A stretch of 33,834 nt of DNA from Paracoccus ravus (GCF_004522175.1 NZ_SDEB01000031.1:1-33834); one strand, 5' to 3'; shown: positions 15,610 through 24,193, counted from the stretch's first letter. Program-made: numbers and translations. The notes: a model not told the origin generated them from the letters alone.

Positions 15610-17580
15610 TCAGGCCGCCGCCTCGCGCGGCTGGGCGAGGGCGACGATATCCATCATGATCCGGTTCAGCTCGAAATCCTTGGGCGTATAGACCCGCGCC
15701 ACGCCCATCTGGCGCAACTGGTCCGCGTCCTCGTCGGGGATGATGCCGCCCATGATGACGGGGATATGGCCAAGCCCAGCGCGGCGCATCCGCTCCATCA
15801 AATCTTCCATCAAGGGCATATGGCTGCCGGACAGGATCGAGACACCGACGACATGCGCGCCCTCGGCTACGGCCCGCGCGACGATCTCTTCTGGGGTCAG
15901 GCGGATGCCGTCATAGGTGATGTCCATGCCGCAATCCCGCGCCCGGCAGGCGACCTGCTCGGCCCCGTTGGAATGCCCATCCAAGCCCGGCTTGCCGACA
16001 AGAAACTTGAGCCGCCGCCCCAGCCGATGACTGACAGCATCGACCGCATCGCGGATTGCCTCCAGCCCCTCAGTCCGGTTCGAGGGCAAAGCCGACACGC
16101 CCGTCGGCCCACGATATTCGCCATGAACCTGCCGAAGCACGGCGGCCCATTCGCCTGTCGTTGCCCCAGCCTTGGCCGCCAAGATGCTCGGCGGCATGAT
16201 GTTGGCCCCGTTCTGCGCGGCTTCGCGCAGCGCGACGAGGGCGGCCTCGACGGCCGTCTCGTCGCGGGCCTCGCGCCAGGCCCGCAGCCTTGCCACCTGC
16301 TCGCCCTCGACCGCCGGATCGACGACCATGATGCCGCCGTCGCCCGCCGTCAAAGGCGAAGGCTCGCCCTGCTGCCAGCGGTTCACGCCAACGACGACCG
16401 TCTCATTCGCCTCGATCCGACCAAGCCGCGCGGCATTCGCCTCGACCAACCGCGATTTCATATAGTCGATCGCCGCAATCGCTCCGCCCATATCGTCCAG
16501 CGTCGCCAATTCGGCGCGGGCATCCGCCTTCAGCGCCTCGACCTTGGCCGCAATCGCCGGATTGCCATCGAACAGATCGCCATATTCCAGCAGGTCCGTC
16601 TCATAGGCCAATATCTGCTGCATCCTGAGCGACCATTGCTGATCCCAAGGCCGCGGCAAGCCCAGCGCCTCGTTCCAAGCCGGAAGTTGCACCGCCCGCG
16701 CGCGGGCATTTTTCGACAAAGTCACAGCCAGCATTTCCAGAAGGATGCGATAGACGTTGTTTTCCGGCTGCTGCTCGGTCAGACCAAGGCTGTTGACCTG
16801 CACGCCATAGCGGAAACGGCGGTAGCGTTCCTCCTCGATGCCGTAACGCTCAAGGCAGATCTCATCCCAAAGTTCGGCAAAGGCCCGCATCTTGCATAGC
16901 TCGGTGACGAAACGAATGCCCGCATTCACGAAGAAAGAAATCCGCCCGACCATCGCCGGGAACTCATCGGCCCCGACCTTGCCGCGCAGATCGTCCAGAA
17001 CCGCGATTCCGGTCGCGAGCGCATAGGCCAGCTCCTGTTCGGGCGTCGCCCCTGCCTCTTGCAGATGATAGGAGCAGACATTCATCGGGTTCCATTTCGG
17101 CAGATGTCGCGCCGTATAGGCCGCGACATCGGTGATCATGCGCAGGCTGGGCTTCGGCGGGCAGATATAGGTCCCGCGCGACAGGTATTCCTTGATGATG
17201 TCGTTCTGCACTGTCCCTTGCAGCGCCGCGACATCCGCGCCCTGTTCCTCGGCCACCGCGATATACAGCGCCAATAGCCAAGGCGCGGTCGCGTTGATCG
17301 TCATCGAGGTATTCATCTGCTCCAGCGGGATCTGGTCGAACAAGGCCCGCATGTCGCCCAAATGGCAGATCGGTACGCCGACCTTGCCGACCTCGCCCCG
17401 CGCCAGAATATGATCGCTGTCATAGCCCGTCTGGGTCGGCAGATCGAAGGCGACCGAAAGCCCGGTCTGCCCCTTGGCAAGGTTCATCCGGTAAAGCGCA
17501 TTGGACTTGGCCGCCGTGGAATGGCCCGCATAGGTGCGAAAAAGCCAAGGCTTGTCTTTGGTCGTAGAACGCTCAGCCAT
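15610..17580 (-). CDS. ecm: (2R)-ethylmalonyl-CoA mutase, B12-dependent
   Basis: This 656-residue coenzyme B12-dependent mutase would convert (2R)-ethylmalonyl-CoA to methylsuccinyl-CoA in the ethylmalonyl-CoA pathway for acetyl-CoA assimilation. The catalytic barrel starts KPWLFRTYAGHSTAAKSN and includes GLSVAFDLPTQTGYDSDH, QNDIIKEYLSRGTYI and NPMNVCSYHLQEAGATPEQE. The C-terminal B12 domain has the D-x-H-x-x-G motif at D534, H536, G539, then ILSGSH and VIMGGIIP. The sequence pattern fits Ecm/MeaA rather than methylmalonyl-CoA mutase, and ccr lies nearby. The ATG at 17580 (MAERSTTKDKPW) is the family start; upstream codons lack similarity. Confidence 0.94.
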   Translation of the reverse strand: MAERSTTKDKPWLFRTYAGHSTAAKSNALYRMNLAKGQTGLSVAFDLPTQTGYDSDHILARGEVGKVGVPICHLGDMRALFDQIPLEQMNTSMTINATAPWLLALYIAVAEEQGADVAALQGTVQNDIIKEYLSRGTYICPPKPSLRMITDVAAYTARHLPKWNPMNVCSYHLQEAGATPEQELAYALATGIAVLDDLRGKVGADEFPAMVGRISFFVNAGIRFVTELCKMRAFAELWDEICLERYGIEEERYRRFRYGVQVNSLGLTEQQPENNVYRILLEMLAVTLSKNARARAVQLPAWNEALGLPRPWDQQWSLRMQQILAYETDLLEYGDLFDGNPAIAAKVEALKADARAELATLDDMGGAIAAIDYMKSRLVEANAARLGRIEANETVVVGVNRWQQGEPSPLTAGDGGIMVVDPAVEGEQVARLRAWREARDETAVEAALVALREAAQNGANIMPPSILAAKAGATTGEWAAVLRQVHGEYRGPTGVSALPSNRTEGLEAIRDAVDAVSHRLGRRLKFLVGKPGLDGHSNGAEQVACRARDCGMDITYDGIRLTPEEIVARAVAEGAHVVGVSILSGSHMPLMEDLMERMRRAGLGHIPVIMGGIIPDEDADQLRQMGVARVYTPKDFELNRIMMDIVALAQPREAAA

Positions 17581-17765
17581 TACTCGACTCGCAAGATTAT
17601 TACGGCAGGGATAGCGATACAGAAACAAAACAACCCCGTCAATTCGCCGCAATGCAGAACCGCCTTGCCGGGAGTAGAAGCCGGGTCCCCTGCCGAGATG
17701 TGGGCAGGAATGTCACATCCGCAGGCAAACAGACCCTGTGGTCCCGCTTGCGACACGCATCCTTT

Positions 17766-17780
17766 TTGCGCCTCGCGCAA
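17766..17780. promoter_or_regulatory. Perfect palindrome TTGCGC-CTC-GCGCAA
   Basis: A perfect 15-base inverted repeat sits 47 bases upstream of the hydrolase start, in the 247-base divergent region with ecm. TTGCGC also occurs twice upstream of ccr (18748-18753 and 18780-18785). It looks like an operator. The regulator is unknown; family members controlling acyl-CoA metabolism (PccR/ScfR, RamB-like) bind TTTGCAAA-like sites, which are similar but not identical. Confidence 0.45.
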
Positions 17781-17827
17781 CCGATGTTAGCGTCAAAGCA
17801 CGCGCCTCGGCCCAGATGAGGAGAGCC

Positions 17828-18721
17828 ATGATTACGCGACGCACCGCAATTGCCTCGATGGCCGCCCTGCTGGCCGCCCCTTCACTGACCAAGGCCGCGA
17901 TGCAGCAGGATTTCCTCGATATCGCTTATGCTGGGAATTCACCCCGCAACATCATGGACATCCACCGGCCCAAGGGTGCGGGCGCAGCGCCGGTGCTGCT
18001 CGATATACATGGCGGTGGCTTCCGGATGGGGGACAAGCGCGAATTGCCTCTGCCGCAGCAGGTGTTGGATCGCGGCATTGCCGTCGTGCGGATGAATTAC
18101 CGCCTGTCGCAACAGGACCGCTGGCCCGCGCAGCAAGAGGATGTGTTGAGCGCCGTAGCCTATCTGCACAAGCATGGCGCGGAACTGGGCCTCAACCCTG
18201 CACGCATTGCATTGAAGGGCCGCTCGGCTGGGGCGTTTCTGGCGGTTTCTGCGGCGCTGAGCTTGGTGCAGGCCGGGGCTAGTCCCGCCGCCGTGGTGAA
18301 TTTCTATGGCCCGATGGATTTCGGCAGCATGGATCGCGACATGGCGCGCAACAATCTGACCGTGACCCGCCCGCCCGCCGATTCCGCGCAAAGCGTCGAA
18401 TCCCTGCTGGTCGGCTATGCCGTCGGCGAACGTAGGCAAGAGGCCACCGCCATGAGTCCGGTCGGGCGGCTGGAGAACATGGCGCGGGGCGTGCGCCTGC
18501 CGCCACTGATGATCCGTCATGGGATGCGGGACAATATCGTTTCGGGCCATCAGGCCGAGCATCTGCGCGATGCATGGCATCTGGTCGATCCCAACGCCCC
18601 GCTCGATGTGGAACTGCTAAGCGATGAAGGCCACGGCACGGCGGCCTTTGTCAGCCCAGGCGTGCTGAACGATCTTGCGGGCTTTCTGGAACGCCACCTT
18701 TCGCCCCGGGCCTCGGGCTGA
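17828..18721 (+). CDS. Secreted alpha/beta-hydrolase (carboxylesterase-like)
   Basis: This 297-residue alpha/beta-hydrolase of the hormone-sensitive-lipase/esterase type carries the oxyanion motif HGGGF (DIHGGGFRMGDK), the nucleophile elbow GRSAG, and a late DEGHGT supplying the probable catalytic His. The N-terminus MITRRTAIASMAALLAAPSL starts with a twin-arginine-like RR followed by a hydrophobic stretch, so it is probably exported, perhaps by Tat. A GAGGAG site precedes the ATG at 17828. It sits between divergent ecm and co-oriented ccr, where many relatives have these two genes adjacent. The substrate is unknown and a direct role in the ethylmalonyl-CoA pathway is unlikely because the protein appears to be exported. 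Confidence 0.85.
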   Translation: MITRRTAIASMAALLAAPSLTKAAMQQDFLDIAYAGNSPRNIMDIHRPKGAGAAPVLLDIHGGGFRMGDKRELPLPQQVLDRGIAVVRMNYRLSQQDRWPAQQEDVLSAVAYLHKHGAELGLNPARIALKGRSAGAFLAVSAALSLVQAGASPAAVVNFYGPMDFGSMDRDMARNNLTVTRPPADSAQSVESLLVGYAVGERRQEATAMSPVGRLENMARGVRLPPLMIRHGMRDNIVSGHQAEHLRDAWHLVDPNAPLDVELLSDEGHGTAAFVSPGVLNDLAGFLERHLSPRASG

Positions 18722-18747
18722 AGCCCGAAAATCGTCGGGACATATTA

Positions 18748-18785
18748 TTGCGCACATCGCCTGAATTTTTATTGCAATGTTGCGC
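18748..18785 (+). promoter_or_regulatory. Repeated TTGCGC elements upstream of ccr
   Basis: Two TTGCGC copies (18748-18753 and 18780-18785) lie 32 bases apart, about three helical turns, on either side of the palindrome ATTGCAAT (18771-18778). They are 63-100 bases upstream of the ccr start, a reasonable place for a regulator of the pathway to bind. The assignment is inference from spacing and repetition. Confidence 0.4.
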
Positions 18786-18847
18786 GGTCAGTTTTACCCA
18801 ATCTGAGAGGCCGCTGATTCTGCGCCGCGGCAAGACAGGAGAAGCTG

Positions 18848-20137
18848 ATGGCACTCGACGCCCCGACCCCCATCGCGCCCTATGACGCGCCGGAGAAAGA
18901 CCTCTACGAGATCGGAGAGATGCCGCCCCTCGGCTATGTCCCGAGGCAGATGTATGCTTGGGCAATCCGGCGGGAGCGGCATGGCGAGCCTGATAAGGCG
19001 ATGCAGATCGAGGTCGTCGAGACGCCCCCCATCGACAGCAACGAAGTTCTGGTCCTCGTGATGGCGGCGGGCGTCAATTACAATGGGATATGGGCCGGGC
19101 TGGGGGTGCCGATCAGCCCCTTCGACGGGCATGGCGCGCCCTATCACATCGCGGGTTCGGATGCCTCTGGCATCGTCTGGGCGGTCGGCGACAAGGTCAA
19201 GACCTGGAAGGTCGGGGATCAGGTCGTCATCCATTGCAATCAAGACGATGGCAATGACGAGGAATGCAATGGCGGCGATCCCATGTTCAGCCCGACCCAG
19301 CGCATTTGGGGCTACGAGACGCCCGACGGCAGTTTCGCCCAGTTCACCCGTGTGCAGGCGCAGCAATTGATGAAGCGCCCCCAGCATCTGACATGGGAGG
19401 AATCCGCCTGTTACACGCTGACGCTGGCTACCGCTTATCGGATGCTGTTCGGCCACGAACCGCATGAGCTGAAGCCCGGCATGAATGTGCTGGTCTGGGG
19501 GGCTTCGGGCGGTCTAGGCTCTTATGCGATCCAATTGATCAACGCGGCGGGCGGCAATGCGATCGGGGTGATCTCGGAAGAGGACAAGCGCGATTTCGTC
19601 ATGGGCCTCGGGGCCAAGGGCGTCATCAACCGCAAGGATTTCACCTGCTGGGGCCAGCTTCCCACGGTGAACACCCCGGAATATAAGGCGTGGTTCAACG
19701 AGGTCCGCCGCTTCGGCAAGGCAATCTGGGACATTACCGGCAAGGGCAACAATGTCGATATCGTCTTCGAGCATCCCGGCGAGGCGACCTTTCCGGTTTC
19801 GACCTTCGTCTGCAAAAAAGGCGGCATGGTGGTGATCTGCGCGGGCACCACGGGGTTCAACTGTACTTTCGACGTGCGTTACATGTGGATGCATCAAAAG
19901 CGCTTGCAAGGCAGCCATTTCGCGCATCTCAAACAAGCGAGCGCCGCGAACAAGCTGATGCTGGAGCGCCGCCTCGACCCCTGCATGTCCGAGGTCTTCC
20001 CTTGGGCCGAAATCCCCGAGGCACATCTGAAAATGTATCGCAACCAGCACAAGCCGGGAAATATGGCGGTTCTGGTTCAGGCCCCCCGCACCGGGCTGCG
20101 CACCTTCGAGGATGCGCTGGAGGCCATGCGCCGCTGA
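18848..20137 (+). CDS. ccr: Crotonyl-CoA carboxylase/reductase
   Basis: This 429-residue medium-chain reductase reductively carboxylates crotonyl-CoA to (2S)-ethylmalonyl-CoA with NADPH and CO2, the key step of the ethylmalonyl-CoA pathway. It starts MALDAPTPIAPYDAPEKDLY. Family motifs include AAGVNYNGIWAGLG, VVIHCNQDDGNDEECNGGDP, IWGYETPDGSFAQF, the nucleotide-binding GASGGLGSYAIQL and HPGEATFPVSTFVCKKGG. The length matches the family. An AGGAGAAGCTG site precedes the ATG at 18848. With ecm on the other strand it marks an acetate/C1-assimilating alphaproteobacterium without need for the glyoxylate shunt, although a shunt elsewhere cannot be excluded. Confidence 0.96.
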   Translation: MALDAPTPIAPYDAPEKDLYEIGEMPPLGYVPRQMYAWAIRRERHGEPDKAMQIEVVETPPIDSNEVLVLVMAAGVNYNGIWAGLGVPISPFDGHGAPYHIAGSDASGIVWAVGDKVKTWKVGDQVVIHCNQDDGNDEECNGGDPMFSPTQRIWGYETPDGSFAQFTRVQAQQLMKRPQHLTWEESACYTLTLATAYRMLFGHEPHELKPGMNVLVWGASGGLGSYAIQLINAAGGNAIGVISEEDKRDFVMGLGAKGVINRKDFTCWGQLPTVNTPEYKAWFNEVRRFGKAIWDITGKGNNVDIVFEHPGEATFPVSTFVCKKGGMVVICAGTTGFNCTFDVRYMWMHQKRLQGSHFAHLKQASAANKLMLERRLDPCMSEVFPWAEIPEAHLKMYRNQHKPGNMAVLVQAPRTGLRTFEDALEAMRR

Positions 20138-20191
20138 GGCGATCGGGTGGTGGAACCTGGGGCGTGCTACCTTGCGCGGCCCTACTGGGCC

Positions 20192-20398
20192 TCAGGTCTC
20201 GACCTGACCCTTGCCGCGCAGGCGGCAGCCCCATTTCTGGACGGTCTCGCGGGGATGGGTCTCGATCCATTGCGCGAGTTGCGTCTGGCCGTGCAGCATA
20301 CAGGTCATCAACCCCACCTCATTGGCAAAGAGCAATGAGCGGTCCTGACATTGCGTTGGACTGGCGGTCAGACAGGTGACGAAAAGCAGTTCGATCAT
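20192..20398 (-). CDS. Conserved small protein with four cysteines
   Basis: This 68-residue protein starts at ATG 20398 (MIELLFVTCLTASPTQCQD) with a GAGG site upstream. Four cysteines (C9, C17, C33, C58) and the pattern LTASPTQCQD...LMTCMLHGQTQLAQWIETHP resemble a small conserved family I recall from Rhodobacteraceae genomes, of unknown function. The cysteines could form disulfides or bind metal. It lies convergent to ccr. TTG at 20404 is a less likely start. A plus-strand frame over the same bases (20147-20338) shows no family features. Confidence 0.75.
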   Translation of the reverse strand: MIELLFVTCLTASPTQCQDRSLLFANEVGLMTCMLHGQTQLAQWIETHPRETVQKWGCRLRGKGQVET

Positions 20399-20686
20399 GG
20401 GCAAACCTCACATGGATGCCCTCCCCGTGACCCAATATGCCATAGAATCACCCTGCCCGAAGCCGGGGAATGCGCCGCGACGCGGTTGTGGACAAATTTG
20501 CCGATAGCGCCAACAGAAAGCCTGAATTTTGCCCAAAACCCCAGCAAACGCTGGCTGCGGCCAGCAAAATCCTCGCCACCGGCTCGCCCCTGCCACGCGT
20601 CTTATTCTGTGTGGAAATATTGCCGGGTTGCGCCTTCTGCCGCGACCCGGCTAAGCCGGAGGGAACTGCGCGACAATGGGCCATGC

Positions 20687-21295
20687 ATGCTGATCTTTCT
20701 TCAACCGCGTCTCGTCCTGCTTTCCGTCCCAAAGACAGGCACGACCGCGCTGGAACAGGCGCTGGCACCCCGCGCCGAGATCGTCTTTCGCGCACGACCC
20801 GAGATCAAGCACCTGAACCAACGGCAATATCTCAAGCGGATCAAGCCGTTGCTCGCGCCATTGGGCGGCGCGCCATTCGAAAGCGTGGCGGTGCTGCGCG
20901 AGCCGCTCGACTGGCTGAGAAGCTGGTATCGCTTCCGCACGCGCGACGGGCTGATCGGGCATGAGAACAGCACCGCCCATCTCAGCTTCGATCAGTTCCT
21001 GCGCGACTATCTGGAGGATGGACGACGCCCCGCCCATGCAAGGCTGGGGCGGCAATCCGACTTCCTTCTGGACCATGAGGGCCGACCCGCCGTCGAGCAT
21101 GTCTTTCGCTACGAGGCGATGGATGCGCTGCTGTCGTTTCTGGGTAAACGCATCGGGGTGGATATCAGCCTGAACCTCACCAATGTCTCGCCCGAGACCG
21201 CGACCGAGCTTTCTCCCGAGACCGAGGCCATGGCGCGCGAGGCCCTTGCCGGAGAATATGCGCTTTGGGATGCGGCACGCCAGACCGCCGAATGA
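20687..21295 (+). CDS. Sulfotransferase-like protein
   Basis: This 202-residue protein resembles bacterial sulfotransferases that use PAPS. It opens with a strand and P-loop-like motif (VLLSVPKTGTTALEQAL), then VAVLREPLDWLRSWYRFRTR, matching the 3'-phosphate-binding region R-x-P-x-x-x-x-x-S-x-Y/W. The ATG at 20687 was chosen because the P-loop strand follows within ten residues; the GGAGGG at 20658-20663 is rather far away, so the exact start is less sure. It is an orphan gene, divergent to the four-Cys protein; the acceptor substrate is unknown. Confidence 0.75.
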   Translation: MLIFLQPRLVLLSVPKTGTTALEQALAPRAEIVFRARPEIKHLNQRQYLKRIKPLLAPLGGAPFESVAVLREPLDWLRSWYRFRTRDGLIGHENSTAHLSFDQFLRDYLEDGRRPAHARLGRQSDFLLDHEGRPAVEHVFRYEAMDALLSFLGKRIGVDISLNLTNVSPETATELSPETEAMAREALAGEYALWDAARQTAE

Positions 21296-21299
21296 GGCT

Positions 21300-21755
21300 C
21301 TAAACCGGGCCGTAAAGCGCCTTGGCGCGCTCTTCAAAGGCGCGCACGATGCGGACCATGGCCTCGTGGAAGACCACGCCGATGACCTTGCCGAGGATGG
21401 CGTTGCGGAATTCGAAATCGACGAAGAATTCGATCCGGCTGCCGCCCTCGGGCAGGTCGGCAAAGGTCCAGCCGCTTTTAAGGTATTTGAATGGCCCGTC
21501 GAGATATTCGGTGTCGATCCGCTTCTCGGCAGGCCAGAGCGTCACGCGACTGCCGAAACGCTCGCGGAAGACCTTGAAGCTGATGACCAGATCGGCCTCG
21601 ACCACCTCGCTGCCACCCGCGCCGGGCTTGCGGGCGCGGATGCGGGCCGCGCTGTTCCAGGGCAGGAATTGCGGATAGCTTTCAATATCGGCAACCAGCC
21701 CATACATCTGGTCGGCAGAATAGGGCAGGATGCGGCTGTCGCTGTGATGAGGCAA
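21300..21755 (-). CDS. COQ10/RatA-type START-domain protein
   Basis: This 151-residue polyketide-cyclase/START fold protein belongs to the COQ10/RatA group. It opens MPHHSDSRILPYSADQMYGL, followed by the hallmark VADIESYPQFLPWNSAARI, then PFKYLKSGWTFADL, FVDFEFRNAILGKVIGVVF and a closing ERAKALYGPV. In alphaproteobacteria and mitochondria COQ10 proteins bind ubiquinone and support respiration; RatA of E. coli was described as a ribosome-association toxin. Without a partner antitoxin here, the ubiquinone role is more likely. It is convergent with the sulfotransferase gene, and divergent to the one-TM protein at 21812. Confidence 0.88.
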   Translation of the reverse strand: MPHHSDSRILPYSADQMYGLVADIESYPQFLPWNSAARIRARKPGAGGSEVVEADLVISFKVFRERFGSRVTLWPAEKRIDTEYLDGPFKYLKSGWTFADLPEGGSRIEFFVDFEFRNAILGKVIGVVFHEAMVRIVRAFEERAKALYGPV

Positions 21756-21811
21756 GACTTTGTCCCGGCGCTTGTTCCGTGTCGCGCTGCACTTAGCAAA
21801 GGAAGGGGCGC

Positions 21812-22000
21812 ATGAACAACCTCATCTGGCTGATCCGCGCCTCTCGCTGGGCAAGGAACCCGCCAAGCGCCAAGCGGGTGCGGCTGATTTTCGGCATTAT
21901 CGCCATCTGCCTGGTGATCGTCGGCGTCGAATGGCTGGGCCTCTGGCCGGATTGGGCGCAGATGGACCGCCCGCGCGGTATCCATCTGCAAAGGCCCTGA
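21812..22000 (+). CDS. Small single-pass membrane protein
   Basis: This 62-residue protein has one transmembrane helix (about 25-42, RLIFGIIAICLVIVGVEWLG) between a basic N-terminal part and a C-terminal part starting WPDWAQMD. A strong AAGGAAGGGG site precedes the ATG at 21812. Similar small proteins occur in Rhodobacterales genomes as I recall, without assigned function. It is divergent to the COQ10-like gene. The basic N-terminus suggests an N-in orientation. Confidence 0.7.
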   Translation: MNNLIWLIRASRWARNPPSAKRVRLIFGIIAICLVIVGVEWLGLWPDWAQMDRPRGIHLQRP

Positions 22001-22003
22001 GGC

Positions 22004-22849
22004 TTACAGCCCGACTTCCTTGAACGTATTGCACTCGGCCAATTGACCCGAGGTGAAGCCGCGCTTGAACCATGCCATCCGATCGGCAGCCGAGCCATGG
22101 GTGAAGCTTTCAGGCCGCACCGCGCGTCCGGCATCCTTCATCAGCGTGTCGTCACCGACGGCGGCAGCGGCATTGATGGCTTCCTCGATATCGCCATCCT
22201 CGATGGTGCCGAATTGCTCATGCGCCTGCCGGGCCCAGATGCCCGCGAAGCAATCCGCCTGCAATTCGGTCTGGACCGAGATGTAATTGGCGGTTTCCTG
22301 ATCCGATTGCTGGCGAATGGCCATGGTCTTTCCCAAGACGCCGATCAGGTTCTGGACATGGTGGCCGACCTCATGCGCGATGACATAGGCATAGGCGAAA
22401 TCACCGCCCGCGCCCATCTTGCCCTGCATGATCTTGAAGAAATCCGTGTCGAGATAAAGCTTCTGGTCATTCGGGCAATAGAACGGACCCATCGCCGCCG
22501 AGGCCCCGCCACAGGCCGATTGCACCGCGCCCGAGAACATCACCATCTGCGGATCGGCATATTCCATGCCCGCCTGCTCGGGCAGAACGCGGCCCCAGAC
22601 CTCTTCGGTATCCGCAAGCACGACCGAGGCGAACTGCCCCAATTCCTGCTCTTCGGCAGTCAATTCGCGCGGTTCCGAGGATTGTTCGCCCTGGAACCCG
22701 CCCATGATCGGGGAAATATCGATACCGAAGAAGTACCCGACGGCAAGAACCATGAGGACGCCGACGATCCCGATTCCGCCCGCGCCTGCCGCGCCCATTC
22801 CGCGTCGGTCATCGACATTCCGGCTTCCGCGTCTGCCACGCCATTGCAT
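22004..22849 (-). CDS. ypfJ: YpfJ-type membrane-anchored zinc metallopeptidase
   Basis: This 281-residue putative neutral zinc metallopeptidase belongs to the YpfJ/KPN_02809 family. It has a basic N-terminus (MQWRGRRGSRNVDDRRG, with the family R-G-x-R-S/G-x-N-V-x-D-R-R-G pattern), one transmembrane helix (about 23-43) and a periplasmic domain with the zinc motif HEVGHH (159-164) and a later ELQADCFAGIWA that supplies the third ligand region. Cysteines at about 113 and 125 may pair. An AGGAGGG site precedes the ATG at 22849. The substrate is unknown. It ends three bases after the end of the convergent small gene. Confidence 0.92.
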   Translation of the reverse strand: MQWRGRRGSRNVDDRRGMGAAGAGGIGIVGVLMVLAVGYFFGIDISPIMGGFQGEQSSEPRELTAEEQELGQFASVVLADTEEVWGRVLPEQAGMEYADPQMVMFSGAVQSACGGASAAMGPFYCPNDQKLYLDTDFFKIMQGKMGAGGDFAYAYVIAHEVGHHVQNLIGVLGKTMAIRQQSDQETANYISVQTELQADCFAGIWARQAHEQFGTIEDGDIEEAINAAAAVGDDTLMKDAGRAVRPESFTHGSAADRMAWFKRGFTSGQLAECNTFKEVGL

Positions 22850-22981
22850 CAGTTATTCCCTCCTGATCGAAAGCACGACACGATCAGGCTAACCGAAACG
22901 TGTCATTCCGCAATAGTTGTGAAGGGTTGACAGCATTGCCCCTGCCCTTCAGCAAACCAGTAACATAGGCAGGGGAAACGC

Positions 22982-23578
22982 ATGTTCGACTGGGTGGTTT
23001 CGACAATCGATAGCTGGGGCTATTTCGGTGTGCTTTTGTTGATGCTGGCCGAGAATGTGTTTCCGCCCATCCCCTCTGAAATCATTATGCCTTTGGCAGG
23101 CTTTCTGGCCGGTCGCGGCGATTTGTCGCTGGGGCTGACGATTCTGATGGGAACCGTGGGTTCGGTGCTTGGCACGCTGATGTGGTATCTGATCGCAAAA
23201 TGGATCGGCGAAACCCGGCTGAAGCAATTCGCCGCCCGTCACGGCCGCCTGATGACCATGTCTCCCGGCGATATCGAAACCGCGCAGGGCTGGTTCGACC
23301 GTCATGGCGCGGCGGCGGTTTTCTTTGGCCGGATGCTGCCGACGATCCGCACGCTGATCTCGGTTCCGGCGGGGATCTCGCGCCTGCCCTTCTGGAAATT
23401 CCTGATCTACACGATCGCAGGCAGCGCGATCTGGACCGGAGCACTGACCGTCGCGGGTCTGATCCTGCACGAGAATTACGCGCTGGTCGGCGATTATGTC
23501 GATCCGGTCTCGAAGCTGATCGTGGCAGCGGTGGTGGTGATCTATCTTTACCGCGTCGCGACGTGGAAACCGCATTGA
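22982..23578 (+). CDS. DedA-family membrane protein
   Basis: This 198-residue DedA/VTT-domain protein belongs to a family that includes undecaprenyl-phosphate and phospholipid flippases needed for envelope homeostasis. Key features are ENVFPPIPSEIIMPLAGFLA with the conserved E and PP-P-SE, WYLIAKWIGETRL, and FFGRMLPTIRTLISVPAGIS, which carries the essential R-x(3)-P-x(2)-R-x(5)-P-AG pattern. There are four or five helices. A GCAGGGG site lies just upstream of the ATG at 22982. It is followed 52 bases later by dsbB on the same strand, possibly co-transcribed. Confidence 0.92.
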   Translation: MFDWVVSTIDSWGYFGVLLLMLAENVFPPIPSEIIMPLAGFLAGRGDLSLGLTILMGTVGSVLGTLMWYLIAKWIGETRLKQFAARHGRLMTMSPGDIETAQGWFDRHGAAAVFFGRMLPTIRTLISVPAGISRLPFWKFLIYTIAGSAIWTGALTVAGLILHENYALVGDYVDPVSKLIVAAVVVIYLYRVATWKPH

Positions 23579-23630
23579 ACTCACGCTAACGGGATTTGCT
23601 CGCAGGCAATCAGGGACGTAATCGACTGCC

Positions 23631-24125
23631 ATGACCCAAAATTTCCACAAACAGCTTGGTATGCTTGCAGGAGCAGGCTCGGCTGCGCTTCTGGCCGCTG
23701 CCCTGACCTTCCAGTTCTTTGGCTATGCGCCTTGCGAGTTGTGCATCCTGCAACGCTGGCCGCATCTCGCCGCCGCATTGATCGGCGTGGCTATGGCGGT
23801 CTTCGGCTGGCGGCGGTCGCTTGCCTTTCTCGGCTTGATCGCCGCCGCGACCGCGACAGGCTTTGCCATCTATCACGCGGGCGTCGAAATGAAGCTGTGG
23901 CTCGGTCCGCAACATTGCTCGGGCGGGGTTTCGGGGCTGGCGACCATGTCCACGGGCGATCTGATGGCCGCATTGGAGAAAGCCCCGGTGGTGCGCTGCG
24001 ACGAAATCAGCTGGCAGCTTTTCGGTATTTCCATGGCGGGCTGGAATGCGATCTGCTCGGCGCTATTGACGGCGCTTTGGGCGGCCTGCCTGCGCGGGCG
24101 CAAAAGGGTCGCGGGCCTCGCTTGA
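23631..24125 (+). CDS. dsbB: Disulfide bond formation protein B
   Basis: This 164-residue four-helix inner-membrane protein reoxidises DsbA by passing electrons to ubiquinone. The first periplasmic loop has C35-x-x-C38 (PCELCILQRW), and the second loop has C96 and C123 (PQHCSGG and VRCDEISW), the two redox pairs of DsbB. The R-W after the first pair is the quinone-linked region. The length fits the family. It lies downstream of the DedA gene on the same strand and upstream of gyrA. Confidence 0.93.
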   Translation: MTQNFHKQLGMLAGAGSAALLAAALTFQFFGYAPCELCILQRWPHLAAALIGVAMAVFGWRRSLAFLGLIAAATATGFAIYHAGVEMKLWLGPQHCSGGVSGLATMSTGDLMAALEKAPVVRCDEISWQLFGISMAGWNAICSALLTALWAACLRGRKRVAGLA

Positions 24126-24193
24126 TCGGGCTCTGATCCGGGCTTTTCCCCAGCGAAAGATTGCACCCTCGGCTGGTATCGGATAGACCAATT

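Noticed and set aside
21300..21755. RatA toxin of a toxin-antitoxin pair
   Set aside because: The domain is shared by COQ10 ubiquinone-binding proteins, and no RatB-like partner lies next to it.
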